A DNA stretch of 64,000 nucleotides. It comes from Nisaea denitrificans DSM 18348. GTDB taxonomy: Bacteria > Pseudomonadota > Alphaproteobacteria > Thalassobaculales > Thalassobaculaceae. The translations under genes were made by a program, and so were the position numbers. Below are positions 27,597 through 36,868 of this stretch, piece after piece (the stretch's first letter is position 1; every line of letters begins with the position of its first letter). The notes below the pieces were generated by a model that worked only from the letters and a program-made list of their open reading frames with translations, made no database searches and was not told the DNA's origin. The stretch spans positions 371,384 to 435,383 of the forward strand of contig NZ_KE384531.1 in NCBI RefSeq assembly GCF_000426505.1, read 5' to 3'.

Positions 27597-28784
27597 TTAG
27601 ACCGAAGCCTCGGCTGTATTCCTTTTCTGCATCCGCCAGAGAATGAACAATCCCGGCAGGGCCATTGCCGAGCAGGCGCCCATCGCGTTGTAGGCGGCGG
27701 TGCCGACATCCTCATACATCATGCCGGCAAGCGGCATCGTCACGCCCATCAACACCCCGCCGGTCAGTGCGTAATAGAGACTCTGGCCGGTGGCGCCGAG
27801 ATGATCGGGAATGGAGCGGGTCAGATAGGCCATGGCCCCCAGGTGCGCCGCCCCGAAGGTCAGGGCGTGCAGGCATTGTAACGGTATGAGCAGCAGCGGA
27901 TCGTTGGTAAGCGGGGTGAGTGGCCAGCGGATCAGCCCGCCGATAGCGGCGAAGGCGAGGAAGCCGAGCGGGCCGATTTTGCGGGAGAACCGCCCGGCGA
28001 AGGCGAACAGCAGGACTTCGGCGACAACGCCGATACCCCAGAGAAACCCGATCATGCTCTCGTCCAGCCCCGCATTCCGCCAAGAGATCGAGCCGAACGC
28101 GTAGTAGACCGCATGGCTGACCTGAAGCAGCCCGGCAGTCGCGACAAACAGCAGGAAGTCCAGTCGCGCCAGGAGGGAGAGCGGGTTGCTGCGGCTTGTC
28201 GTTGCCGGGCGCGCGCGTTCCGGCATGCCCCAACAGGCGAGCAGGATCGTGCTGACCGCACCAGCCGCAATCCACATGATCCAGCCCGGATCGCGGCCCG
28301 AGAGGAAGGCGCCCGTCGCCGTTGTGCCGACGATAAAGCTGACGGATCCCCAGAGCCGGACCCGGCCATAGTCGAGCTTCGCATCGCGCACCACGCGAAG
28401 CGCGGTATTTTCCATCACCGGCAAGATCGGATTATAGAGCGCGGCGAACAGACCGCAGAGCAGGGCGATCGGCCAGAATCCGGTGGCGCCAGTCAGGGCG
28501 AGGCAGGTACAGAGCGATAGCAAGGCCAGTATCATGGAGAGCCACCGTCCCTGGCCGCGCCGGTCGGCGATATGCGCTACCAGCGGATGGGAGATCAATT
28601 TTACCCAGAACACGGCCGCCATGATCGAGGCGATCTCGATCGGGCTCAGCCCGCGGCTGTCGAGCCAGACCGGCTGGAACGGCAGCAACACACCGAACAG
28701 CAGGAAGAAGGTGCCATAGAAGCCGGACAGCCGGAAAAACAGGCTCCGGCGCTCCGCCGCAGAAATTGCAGCCTCAGCACTCAT
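27597..28784 (-). CDS. MFS transporter, HcaT/PPP (phenylpropionate permease)-like
   Basis: 395 residues, twelve hydrophobic helices. FYGTFFLLFGVLLPFQPVWLDSRGLS and ISHPLVAHIADRRGQGR (cytoplasmic A-loop with D-R-x-G) and YGRVRLWGSVSFIVG are diagnostic of the MFS_1_like branch containing HcaT and nucleoside permeases. Starts 21 bp after the stop of the Fbp permease gene, so it may be the last gene of the Fur-box iron operon, where it could move a ferric chelate, or simply an unrelated metabolite. Substrate not known. Confidence 0.9.
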   Translation of the reverse strand: MSAEAAISAAERRSLFFRLSGFYGTFFLLFGVLLPFQPVWLDSRGLSPIEIASIMAAVFWVKLISHPLVAHIADRRGQGRWLSMILALLSLCTCLALTGATGFWPIALLCGLFAALYNPILPVMENTALRVVRDAKLDYGRVRLWGSVSFIVGTTATGAFLSGRDPGWIMWIAAGAVSTILLACWGMPERARPATTSRSNPLSLLARLDFLLFVATAGLLQVSHAVYYAFGSISWRNAGLDESMIGFLWGIGVVAEVLLFAFAGRFSRKIGPLGFLAFAAIGGLIRWPLTPLTNDPLLLIPLQCLHALTFGAAHLGAMAYLTRSIPDHLGATGQSLYYALTGGVLMGVTMPLAGMMYEDVGTAAYNAMGACSAMALPGLFILWRMQKRNTAEASV

Positions 28785-28805
28785 TGCGAACTCGCGATAC
28801 CGGCC

Positions 28806-30482
28806 TCAGGCGGGGCGGCGATGTCCGGGCCGGGAGGCGGATATCGCGCGGCTCAGAACTATCACCGGCAGGATGCCTGCCGCAATGATCAGGAGGGCCG
28901 GGAGGGCGGCTTCCTCCAGCAGTTCGTCTTTTGCGTATTGATAGACGAAGGTCGCGAGTGTCTCGTAGTTGAACGGTCTGAGCAGCAGCGTCATTGGCAG
29001 CTCTTTCATCACGTCGACGAAAACGAGGACGCCGCCGGCCGCGACCGAGGTCCGGATCAGAGGAGCAACGATTTCGGCCAGGCCCCCGGTCAATGTACGT
29101 CCCAGGGTCCGGCCCGCTTCGATGAGATTTGACGGGACGCGCTGCAGGCCGGACGCCACCGCTCCATAGCCGACAGCCTGAAAGCGGACAACGCAGGCGA
29201 CCACGACCAGTCCGATACCGCTTGTCACCCATCCGCCTTGTGCGTGTCCGAACAGGTACCCAGTAAGCGAGGCCATCCCCCGATCCAGCAACCCTGCCGC
29301 GGTTACGACGCCGACCGCAAGGATTGTCCCCGGAAAGGCATAACCGATAGACGCCAGAGCCGTCAGCTTGCGGAGGAGCGTGCCGCCGCCATAGACGGCG
29401 ATCAGGCCCATGAAAGTCGCCGACGCAACTACCAGAGCCGCAACCATGGCCGAGAGACTGAGCGAGTTCACCACGGCTTCGGCGGCGACGCCTGTCATGT
29501 CGATCGAGTGCCCTTTCATGACGAAGCTCAACAGGACGCCAACCGGGATAAGAAACCCGATCGTAATGGGCGTGCCGCAGACGAGAATACAGAGGAAGGC
29601 TTTCCATCGACGCGCCGGAAGGGCAGTCATGGTATTGGCGCGACGCGATGTGTCGGCGAACCGCCGCCGCGTTCGGGCCATGGTCTCAAGCGTGAGCAAT
29701 GCAAGGATCAGAATGAAGGCCACGCAGGCAATTTGTGAGGCCGCCGCCAGATTGTTCATACCCAGCCAGACATTGAAGATGCCGAGGGTGAGAGTCTGAA
29801 TGGCGAAGAACTCGACGGTGCCGAAGTCGGAAATCGTCTCCATCAGCACCAGCGCCAGCCCCGCGACGATTGCCGGGCGTGCAAGAGGTAATGCGATGCC
29901 CCAGAACAGGTTGCGGTTCGCCAGACGCCCCGCGTCGAGCAATGACGCGGGCGTCGTCAAAAAGGCGGAACGTGCCATCATGTAGATGTAAGGATAAAGA
30001 ACTGCGCCCATCACCAGCGCGGCACCGTGCATCGAGCGAATTTCCGGGAACCAGTAATCGCGTGCGCTGGTCCAGCCGAAAAGCGCGCGCAGCGCCATCT
30101 GCACCGGGCCGGCATATTCAAGGAAGTCCGTATAGGTGTAGGCAATCAGGTAACCGGGAACGGCCGCAGGCAGAAGCAGCATCCATTCGAACAACCGGGA
30201 GCCGGGGAATTCATAACGGGTCACGATCCAGGCCGAACTGACTCCAAAACAGAGGCTCACGACCGAGACGCCGGCCATCAGAACCAGAGTGTTGCCGACA
30301 TAATAGGGCAGTACGGTCGCGGCCAGATGTGACCACAAACCTTCGCTGTCCCCGGAGGCGGCAACGAAAACGGCGGCTATGGGGAAAAGCAGCACAACCA
30401 CCAGCAGCCCGCTGGCCAGAAACAGTGGGCTGGTGAAGGTCCGGACGCCTGTGCGTCCGGGCGCAACTGGTTCTGCTACCAT
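28806..30482 (-). CDS. Ferric iron ABC transporter permease, FbpB/SfuB type
   Basis: 558-residue fused permease with twelve helices in two halves, each with an EAA loop (ASLLDAGRLANRNLFWGIALPLARPA in the first, NLIEAGRTLGRTLTGGLAEIVAPLI in the second). This duplicated form is typical of FbpB. It starts inside the end of the ferric-binding protein gene (7-bp overlap), so the two are coupled. No FbpC ATPase gene is in the operon or elsewhere in the window, apart from ModC, so the ATPase must be encoded elsewhere or shared. Confidence 0.94.
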   Translation of the reverse strand: MVAEPVAPGRTGVRTFTSPLFLASGLLVVVLLFPIAAVFVAASGDSEGLWSHLAATVLPYYVGNTLVLMAGVSVVSLCFGVSSAWIVTRYEFPGSRLFEWMLLLPAAVPGYLIAYTYTDFLEYAGPVQMALRALFGWTSARDYWFPEIRSMHGAALVMGAVLYPYIYMMARSAFLTTPASLLDAGRLANRNLFWGIALPLARPAIVAGLALVLMETISDFGTVEFFAIQTLTLGIFNVWLGMNNLAAASQIACVAFILILALLTLETMARTRRRFADTSRRANTMTALPARRWKAFLCILVCGTPITIGFLIPVGVLLSFVMKGHSIDMTGVAAEAVVNSLSLSAMVAALVVASATFMGLIAVYGGGTLLRKLTALASIGYAFPGTILAVGVVTAAGLLDRGMASLTGYLFGHAQGGWVTSGIGLVVVACVVRFQAVGYGAVASGLQRVPSNLIEAGRTLGRTLTGGLAEIVAPLIRTSVAAGGVLVFVDVMKELPMTLLLRPFNYETLATFVYQYAKDELLEEAALPALLIIAAGILPVIVLSRAISASRPGHRRPA

Positions 30483-32500
30483 CTAACCCGGTCGATGATC
30501 ATCTGTGCCTGTGGCGCCAAATCTGCGATGCGTGCAATCGGCATCTGATCTTCCTTGAATGTTCCCCACGACCGGAGTTCATCCGGAATGTCGACGGCAG
30601 GGTTCACCGGATACTCGAAGTTTATTGCGCCGTAAAGCCGTTGGGCTTCGGGTGAGGTCAGGAATTCAAGAAAACGGACCGCCTCGGCTTTGTTCCGCGA
30701 GTGTTTCGCCACGCCGCCGCCGGAGATGTTGATGTGGGTTCCCCGGTCTTGCTGATTGGGGAAAATGAGAGTGACGGCATCCGCCCATTCTCGCTGCGAC
30801 GGCTTGTCCGAGAATTTCAGTTTGCCGAAATAGTAGTTGTTGATGATCGCGATATCGCAAACGCCTTGGTAGATCGCCCGTACCTGGGCGCGGTCGTTGC
30901 CTTGCGGCCGCTGTGCCAGATTCTGGACGACGCCGAGGGCCCACTTTTCCGCCCCGTCCGCTCCATTGGCCTCGATCATGGAGGCAACGAGTGCGCGATT
31001 GTAGACGTGGCTTCCGGGGCGCGAGCAAATGCGGCCTTCCCACTGGGGATCGCTGAGATCCTCGTAGCGGGAGATTTTGCGCACATCTTCGACGTCTTTC
31101 GAGACCGCGATCACACGGGCGCGTTTGGAGAAAGCGAACCAATGGTTCTTCGGATCGCGCAGATGTGCCGGGATGTTCTTCGTGAGCACGGGGGAGTCGA
31201 CGGCAGAAAGCAGGTTCTTGTCCGCATAAACATGAAGCCGGCCGATATCCACCGTGAGGATGACGTCCGCCGGACTGCTCTCGCCTTCCGCCTGGAGGCG
31301 CTGGGCAAGCCCGCGCGAGGCATAGACGATATTCACCTTGGTGCCGGTCTGCTCGGTGTAGGCGTCGATGAAGGGCTGGATCAGAAAGGGCTGCCGGTGG
31401 GAGTAAATATTCAGTTCCTGCTGCGAGAAGGCATATCCGGCCGTGGTCAGGGCCAGGACCAGAAACATCAGGCCTCCGGCTACGGTGCGCCGAAGAGCTG
31501 TCGATAGCATGGGCGACATCAGGAACAGTCCTTTCCTCGCCGAGAGCCGGGCACAATGCGCGGCCTCGAAAACGGGCGTTAAATAGAGTGATTTCAGTGT
31601 GTGCGGCGCCGGGGCTTCTTCTTCGGTAACACCGAACGATACCGGTTTCCGGCGGCCCGCAAGGCACAGGCTGCCGCCGATCCAGTCCCAGATCGCCAGC
31701 ACCGCCCCAAAATTCTTGTCGTAATGCTCGGGTGCGATGGAATGGTGGATCTGGTGTTGAGCCGGCGAGATTAAAAGGCGTTCGATCCAGCGGCCGTAGG
31801 AAATCCAGACATGGGAGTGCCGGAGGTTGGAGCCTGCAGCGTTGAATACGAACAGAACCGCATTGGCGCCAAGGATCGTGACCAGTTCGGCGCGATCACC
31901 GAAAAAGTAGATGAAAATCGCAACGACGGCACCTTGTACGAGGATGCCGCGCAAGGCGAATATCACGCCCTCAACCGGATGGGTCCGGTAAACAGTGAGT
32001 GGCGTCAATGTCTCGGCGGAATGGTGGACCTTGTGAAAACACCAGAGCAGGGGCCAGCGGTGCAGAGCCCGGTGCGTGAGGTATTTCGCGAGGTCGTCCA
32101 GCAAGAACAGGGTGAGGGTGAACAGCGTGCCGACGGCCCATACCGGAGCGTCCGGCCATATCAGGGTCCGGCCGTCCATCCATATGTGCAGTCCCTCGAA
32201 GATCACGGTCGCTACGGCAAGCTTCGATAAAAGACGGGGCATCACCCCCATCAGAACGGCCTGATTGATCAGGAGGACCTTGTAGTCGGCCTTTGCCGAG
32301 GAGGACCACCAGATCCGCCGCCCGAAGGCGTCTGCCAGCGCCTGTCGCCAATTTCCCGGCGCGGTCAGACTATAGAAAAGCGCAGCGAGCAAGAGTGCAG
32401 CAGCCAGATAGCCCAGGAACACCCGCTTTTCCGGGTTCCAGAAAGGAGCGATGACCTGCTCCATGTAGCTGTATAGGACGTCGTCCATGGCTGATGACAC
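30476..32500 (-). CDS. Sterol desaturase/fatty-acid hydroxylase in-frame with ferric-binding protein (FbpA-like); read-through fusion or two genes
   Basis: One open frame of 674 codons. Residues about 1-310: integral membrane FA_hydroxylase domain with its histidine boxes (HRALH, HKVHHS, and QHQIHHS). Residues about 328-674: ferric solute-binding protein beginning with its own signal peptide (LMFLVLALTTAGYAFSQQ) and NIYSHRQPFLIQPFIDAYTEQTG, typical of FbpA/IdiA. An internal ATG at 31519 (MSPMLST) has AAAGGA 9 nt upstream, so the binding protein (30476-31519, 347 residues) can be made alone. The N-terminal start is GTG at 32500 or ATG at 32488. A periplasmic protein needs cleavage after its signal, so a working fusion is possible but two products seem likelier. 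Confidence 0.85.
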   Translation of the reverse strand: MSSAMDDVLYSYMEQVIAPFWNPEKRVFLGYLAAALLLAALFYSLTAPGNWRQALADAFGRRIWWSSSAKADYKVLLINQAVLMGVMPRLLSKLAVATVIFEGLHIWMDGRTLIWPDAPVWAVGTLFTLTLFLLDDLAKYLTHRALHRWPLLWCFHKVHHSAETLTPLTVYRTHPVEGVIFALRGILVQGAVVAIFIYFFGDRAELVTILGANAVLFVFNAAGSNLRHSHVWISYGRWIERLLISPAQHQIHHSIAPEHYDKNFGAVLAIWDWIGGSLCLAGRRKPVSFGVTEEEAPAPHTLKSLYLTPVFEAAHCARLSARKGLFLMSPMLSTALRRTVAGGLMFLVLALTTAGYAFSQQELNIYSHRQPFLIQPFIDAYTEQTGTKVNIVYASRGLAQRLQAEGESSPADVILTVDIGRLHVYADKNLLSAVDSPVLTKNIPAHLRDPKNHWFAFSKRARVIAVSKDVEDVRKISRYEDLSDPQWEGRICSRPGSHVYNRALVASMIEANGADGAEKWALGVVQNLAQRPQGNDRAQVRAIYQGVCDIAIINNYYFGKLKFSDKPSQREWADAVTLIFPNQQDRGTHINISGGGVAKHSRNKAEAVRFLEFLTSPEAQRLYGAINFEYPVNPAVDIPDELRSWGTFKEDQMPIARIADLAPQAQMIIDRVRW

Positions 32501-32549
32501 TCGAATGTGGCCGGCGGGCGCTGTAATAGCACCCGCCGGATGGTTCAGG

Positions 32550-33974
32550 TCAGTCGTTTTCGGCGCTGTTGGTTCCGCCGAGGCTTTTCGTCAGCTCGGC
32601 CATGCCACCGGTGACGTCATTATTCCGGGCCTGTACCCCGAATGTGTCGATCATCAGTTGCTGAATCTTTGCCATATGCAGCATGTACTCACCCCAGGAC
32701 GAGCCCTGATCGCGGACATAGTTGCCGGATCTGTCGATATCAACGACCTGGCTGGCATTGATCATCAATGGTCCGTAACCGATCATCCGGTTCAGGCGTG
32801 TGGCTGTTTCGCCGAGATTGTCTTTGCCTGTCTGCAAAGCGAGGCTGAAGCCTTTGAGCTCACCCCAGTGCTTGATGTAGTTGCTCTCGACCTTTGCCGT
32901 ATCGCCGTTGGCTTCGATGATCGTCTGCAGTTTGACCATGTCCTTGTAGACGGAGCCAGCATATTTGAAGACCGCTTCCGCGAGAACCTTTTCCCAATTC
33001 TCTCCGATGACCTTGGCATAGGCCTGGAGCTGTTCACGCTGGGCGGCAGTCAGTTTCTCGCCCTTGGCACCCGTCAGCAACTGACGGCCGTCCAGGAAGG
33101 CGCCAGTGATCGTGTGCAGGTAATTGGTCGCGTTGCCTTTATCATAGACCGAGGCATCGAAGCCGGCGGCGTAATAGGCCGGTCCGAACGTCATTTCGGT
33201 TTTCAGATCGACTTTACCATCCTTGTTGAAGTCCGCGGTGGCGAGCGCAGAGTCCTTCCTTTTGGCGATGTCATAGACCTGACGCGCGGTCAGCTGCATC
33301 GTATGGGCCGGCGTGCCGAAGTAACCGAAGGCCTCGTCCCAGGCGTGCTCCTTACCTGTATAAGGCGCGCCGTCACGGTAAGGCTTGTCGTTCGGTTTCT
33401 TGTCCGGACCCAGATATTCATCGAGATAGCCGTCCACCACCTGATTGTAGGACACCGCACCCATGATGAATTTGGAGATAAGCTGGCTGTAGTCGTATCC
33501 GTTCGCTTGATCGACCCCGCCCTTGGTTTGCGCCGCTTTATCGATCCAGAACTCGACCAGCTCGGGACCGGTCATGTTGTTGGGCATGCCGGTAACGGTC
33601 GCCTTCGTGGTTTTCCCGGCGAGGTTCTTTTTCTTGGAAATATCGTCGATCTTGCTCTGCTTGATGACGAAAGGACCTTTGCTCTTCGGCGCCAGGATGT
33701 CCCGTCCGGCATCGCTTTTCGCGAAGTAGGCCATCATTCTGGTCTTGAGGTCTTCCGGGCTGCTTCCGTCGCCGGAACCCGCGAGCTTCTTCAATGAATC
33801 ATGCAGGGCGTGCCGGGCAATCTGGCCGGAGTACGAGACCGATGAGGTCTTGCTGCCGGTATAGCCTTTCACGGTGACTGGAAAGTCTGCATAGACGCGG
33901 TCGTCGGCCGCAGCAGGTAACGAGAACACCAAAGCCGTTAGCATTGTGGTGGCGAGAATTGACGATCTGCGCAT
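32550..33974 (-). CDS. DUF4856 domain protein, exported
   Basis: 474 residues. Signal peptide MRRSSILATTMLTALVFSLPAAADD. The body matches the DUF4856 family, exported proteins that commonly occur with imelysin-type iron-uptake genes: DFPVTVKGYTGSKTSSVSYSGQIARHALHDSLKKL near the mature N-terminus, a heme/iron-context HAWDEAFGYFG segment, and DFNKDGKVDLKTE, which looks like an EF-hand-type Ca2+ loop. A strong GGAGGA ribosome site precedes the ATG and a Fur-box-like site lies 85 bp upstream. First gene of the iron operon. Molecular function unknown. Confidence 0.88.
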   Translation of the reverse strand: MRRSSILATTMLTALVFSLPAAADDRVYADFPVTVKGYTGSKTSSVSYSGQIARHALHDSLKKLAGSGDGSSPEDLKTRMMAYFAKSDAGRDILAPKSKGPFVIKQSKIDDISKKKNLAGKTTKATVTGMPNNMTGPELVEFWIDKAAQTKGGVDQANGYDYSQLISKFIMGAVSYNQVVDGYLDEYLGPDKKPNDKPYRDGAPYTGKEHAWDEAFGYFGTPAHTMQLTARQVYDIAKRKDSALATADFNKDGKVDLKTEMTFGPAYYAAGFDASVYDKGNATNYLHTITGAFLDGRQLLTGAKGEKLTAAQREQLQAYAKVIGENWEKVLAEAVFKYAGSVYKDMVKLQTIIEANGDTAKVESNYIKHWGELKGFSLALQTGKDNLGETATRLNRMIGYGPLMINASQVVDIDRSGNYVRDQGSSWGEYMLHMAKIQQLMIDTFGVQARNNDVTGGMAELTKSLGGTNSAEND

Positions 33975-34058
33975 GAGCTTTCCTCCGAGTGCTTTTTATA
34001 AGAATCAGCCGTTAGAGGAAGTGTGATAATGAGAGTTTTTATCAATAGCAATAACTGT

Positions 34059-34077
34059 AATTATGAGAATCATTATT
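34059..34077. promoter_or_regulatory. Fur-box-like operator upstream of the iron operon
   Basis: AATTATGAGAATCATTATT matches the 19-bp Fur consensus GATAATGATAATCATTATC at 15 of 19 positions. It sits 85 bp upstream of the DUF4856 start in a markedly AT-rich stretch; a second weaker GATAATGAGA element lies at 34025-34034. Strong indication of iron repression of the operon 33974-27597. Confidence 0.8.
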
Positions 34078-34214
34078 GATATCCTTAGAATTTTTAGGAT
34101 GAAAGAGGCTTATCCCATTGTCCTGAAGCGTTTTTGTGGTGTCGGCGGCCATCCCGGCACTCTTCGGTCCAGGGAGGGGGCAGAATAACGATCTCGTTAT
34201 CTCTTAAAACCGTT

Positions 34215-35321
34215 CTAAATCCGGCGCTTCCCGCCACCGGGGATCAGGCGGCGGTCGATGGCGCTGCTCTTGATCAGGGCGTAGACATTCATTCCGGCTT
34301 CAAGCTTTAACAGGGCGACGCTTTCGCGGGTTACCCTTGCTCTGAGGCCGAACCCGTCCAGATCCAGCAAGATCTCGGCGAATGCGCCGTCTTCCAGAAC
34401 GATATCCGAAATCCTGGCCCGCAGGGCATTGCGGATGCTGAGGCCGACTGGCTCTTCGACGGCGATCGACACGTCACGCGCACGGACACGAATACGGACC
34501 ATTGTGCCGGGCTCGGCGTCGATATTCGGCATGCGCAGGACCTGCTTGCCAATTGCAAGGTCTGTCATGGAGAAGTCTGCGTCCTGCGCGAGGACCGGAC
34601 CTTCCAGGATCACGCCAGCCTCGAAGCGTCCCAGCATCGGGCCGAGATCCATGCGCTGCATCACCTCTGGGACACTTCCCTCCGCCGCGACGCCACCGTT
34701 CCTGATCAGGAGCACGTGGTCCGCAAGACGGCTGAGTTCGTCGAGGGAATGGGTGACGTAGAGGACGGGGATGTCCATTTCCTCCCGCACACGCTCGATA
34801 TAGGGAAGAATCTCCATCTTGCGCCGGATGTCGAGGGATGAAAGTGGCTCGTCCATGAGCAGCAGGCGGGGTCGCGAGACCAGCGCCCGGCCGATGGCCA
34901 CGCGCTGTGCCTCTCCCCCGGAAAGCTCTTCCACTCTGCGGTGCAACAAGGGAGCGAGGTCCAGCATGTCGACGATTTGGCCGCGGGTCGGATCGGCGCG
35001 ACCGGGATTTGCCCTCTTGGCCGCATAGTCGAGATTGCCGCCGGCGGAGAGGTGGGGGAACAGCCGGCTGTCCTGAAAGACAAAGCCGATCCGTCGCTTG
35101 TGAGGCTGGACGAAAATCCCGTTTCTGTCGTCCTGCCAGATCTCGCCGTCATGCTCGACATAGCAGTCCGTGCCGCGCTCAAGACCGGAGGCAAGCCGGA
35201 GCAGGGTGGTCTTGCCGTGTCCGGACGGACCGAACAGACCGACAATGCCGGAGAGCGGAGCCGAGACATCGACATTCGCTGTGAATTCCGGGAACCGGAT
35301 TGTGCCGCGCATGATCAGCAT
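34215..35321 (-). CDS. modC: Molybdate ABC transporter ATPase ModC
   Basis: 368 residues. Walker A GPSGHGKTT (about 32-40; His where Ser or Ala is usual), signature LSGGEAQRVAIGRAL, Walker B LLLMDEPLSSLD, switch LYVTHSLDEL. C-terminal MOP/TOBE-type domain (about 290-360, IRNALRARISDIVLEDGAFAEILLDL and RVTRESVALLKLEAGMNVYALIKSSAID) binds oxyanion and is the ModC mark. The stop of modB lies 8 bp upstream. A 16-bp dyad ATAACGATCTCGTTAT at 34185-34200 follows the gene. Confidence 0.96.
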   Translation of the reverse strand: MLIMRGTIRFPEFTANVDVSAPLSGIVGLFGPSGHGKTTLLRLASGLERGTDCYVEHDGEIWQDDRNGIFVQPHKRRIGFVFQDSRLFPHLSAGGNLDYAAKRANPGRADPTRGQIVDMLDLAPLLHRRVEELSGGEAQRVAIGRALVSRPRLLLMDEPLSSLDIRRKMEILPYIERVREEMDIPVLYVTHSLDELSRLADHVLLIRNGGVAAEGSVPEVMQRMDLGPMLGRFEAGVILEGPVLAQDADFSMTDLAIGKQVLRMPNIDAEPGTMVRIRVRARDVSIAVEEPVGLSIRNALRARISDIVLEDGAFAEILLDLDGFGLRARVTRESVALLKLEAGMNVYALIKSSAIDRRLIPGGGKRRI

Positions 35322-35328
35322 GACCGGC

Positions 35329-36006
35329 TCATCCCGCCCGCACAGGCGCTCGACGGTGCAGGATTGTCACCGCCATCAGCACCAGGAAGGAAAAGATCAG
35401 CAACCCGATCGAAAGCCGGTGGGCCTCTGTGTAGGAGAGGGTTTCCACATGCTCGAAGATGGCGATGGAAATCACCCGGGTCTTCTCCGGAATGTTTCCG
35501 CCAACCATCAGAACCACGCCGAATTCGCCGACCGTGTGGGCAAAGGTCAGCACGGCAGCGGTGATATAGCCCCGGATGGCTATCGGAGATGCGACCGTCA
35601 TGAACGCGTCGAGCGGCGAGGCGCCGAGTGTGGCGGCTGCTTCCATGTGCCTGGTGCCGACCGACTGGAACGCGGTCTGCAGTGGCTGCACGGCAAAAGG
35701 CAGGGAATAGATCACCGAGGCAATCAGCAGGCCGGAGAAGGAGAAGGCCAGGGTCTCTCCGGTGAGTTGAACCCAGGCGCCGCCGATGGCGCCGGCGGGG
35801 CCGAGCAGGATCAGCAGGTAGAAACCGAGCACGGTCGGCGGCAGGACGAGCGGCAGGGCGACGGCGGGCTCGATGATCCAGCGCAAGCGGGAGCGCGTGT
35901 GTGACAGCCACCAGGCGAGGGGCGTGCCAATGAGAACGAGGATGACCGAGGTTGCGCCGGCCAGCTTCAGGGTCAGCAGAATGGCGGAAAGATCGCCCGG
36001 GCTCAT
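35329..36006 (-). CDS. modB: Molybdate ABC transporter permease ModB
   Basis: 225 residues, five to six helices. GTPLAWWLSHTRSR, LPLVLPPTVLGFYLL, SLPFAVQPLQTAFQSVG and the EAA loop EAAATLGASPLDAFMTVASPI are standard ModB blocks; the FAHTVGEFGVVLMVGGNIPEKT segment is highly conserved in molybdate permeases. Overlaps the modA stop by 4 bp. Moves molybdate across the inner membrane. Confidence 0.96.
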   Translation of the reverse strand: MSPGDLSAILLTLKLAGATSVILVLIGTPLAWWLSHTRSRLRWIIEPAVALPLVLPPTVLGFYLLILLGPAGAIGGAWVQLTGETLAFSFSGLLIASVIYSLPFAVQPLQTAFQSVGTRHMEAAATLGASPLDAFMTVASPIAIRGYITAAVLTFAHTVGEFGVVLMVGGNIPEKTRVISIAIFEHVETLSYTEAHRLSIGLLIFSFLVLMAVTILHRRAPVRAG

Positions 36007-36800
36007 TTGCAGGCGTCGGGCGGCTGGTACCCGGCGTCGCGAATGGCCGCGCAGCCGGCGGGTGAAGTCAGGAAGGCAAGGAAACCTTCAGCGGCAGTAT
36101 TGTTCGCGCCCCGTTTCAGCAGCACTGCGTCCTGCCGGATCGGCGTGTGCAGATTTGCTGGAACGGCCCAATGACTGCCGCGCAGATTATCCGGCGCGGC
36201 GAGCAGTTGCGACAGCGCGACAAAGCCTGCGGGGGCACCGCCGGCGGCTACGATCTGGAACGCCTGGGCAATATTCTGGCCCATCACGATGCGCTTCTCG
36301 TAGGTCTGCCAGAGGCCGAGGGCGGTCAGGCTCTCCTTCGCGGCTACGCCATAAGGCGCCAGTTTCGGATTGGCGATGGAGATGCGCTCGAGTTCGGCCA
36401 GGCTGAGAAAGGCGGCGCCGTCCTCCGGTATCGTGGCCGGGTCCGGGCTCCAGAGAGCCAGGCGACCGGTGGCATAGGTGAAGGGCGCTCGCGCCGCCGT
36501 GCCGTCCTTGTGTAGGAGTGCTGGACGGGCCTGATCGGCGGCAAGGAAAGCGTCGAACGGTGCGCCCTGCCGGATCTGGGCATAGATCTGCCCGGTTGAC
36601 CCGTTTGCGATGACAACAGTCTCGCCGCTTTCTGCCTTGAAAGCCTTGGCCAGCTTGTCTGCGGTGGAGGCGAAATTAGCCGCGACGGCGATGGTGGCTT
36701 CGGCTGCGTGAGCTGAAACAGCCCCGGCGATGGCGATCACAAGGCCAGCCAGCAGGGACAGGGTTTGCCTGGTCAGTCGCCTGGAGAATCGCGGTTTCAT
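36003..36800 (-). CDS. modA: Periplasmic molybdate-binding protein ModA
   Basis: 265 residues. Signal peptide with RFSRRLTRQ basic start and AVSAHAAEA cleavage about residue 32. AVAANFASTADKLAKAF, NGSTGQIYAQIRQGAPFDAFLAAD and the ATGRLALWSPD block are typical ModA anion-site segments. Start at the ATG with AGGA 6 bp upstream; the frame extends further up through the ModE site, which would be inconsistent. First structural gene of modABC under the ModE palindrome. Confidence 0.95.
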   Translation of the reverse strand: MKPRFSRRLTRQTLSLLAGLVIAIAGAVSAHAAEATIAVAANFASTADKLAKAFKAESGETVVIANGSTGQIYAQIRQGAPFDAFLAADQARPALLHKDGTAARAPFTYATGRLALWSPDPATIPEDGAAFLSLAELERISIANPKLAPYGVAAKESLTALGLWQTYEKRIVMGQNIAQAFQIVAAGGAPAGFVALSQLLAAPDNLRGSHWAVPANLHTPIRQDAVLLKRGANNTAAEGFLAFLTSPAGCAAIRDAGYQPPDACK

Positions 36801-36835
36801 GATCGGTCCTGTGGTGTGCACGGGTGTCGCGAAAA

Positions 36836-36865
36836 GAGCGTTATATATCATTGGATATAACGCTC
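36836..36865. promoter_or_regulatory. ModE-binding palindrome upstream of modA
   Basis: GAGCGTTATAT (36836-36846) and ATATAACGCTC (36855-36865) form a perfect 11-bp inverted repeat around an 8-bp spacer. It contains the CGTTATAT/ATATAACG halves known for ModE operators and lies 36 bp upstream of modA and 4 bp beyond the modE stop. Confidence 0.92.
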
Positions 36866-36868
36866 TCG

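Noticed and set aside
34185-34200. 16-bp dyad downstream of modC
   Set aside because: No U run and not a full ModE site; could be a weak terminator, evidence too thin to call.
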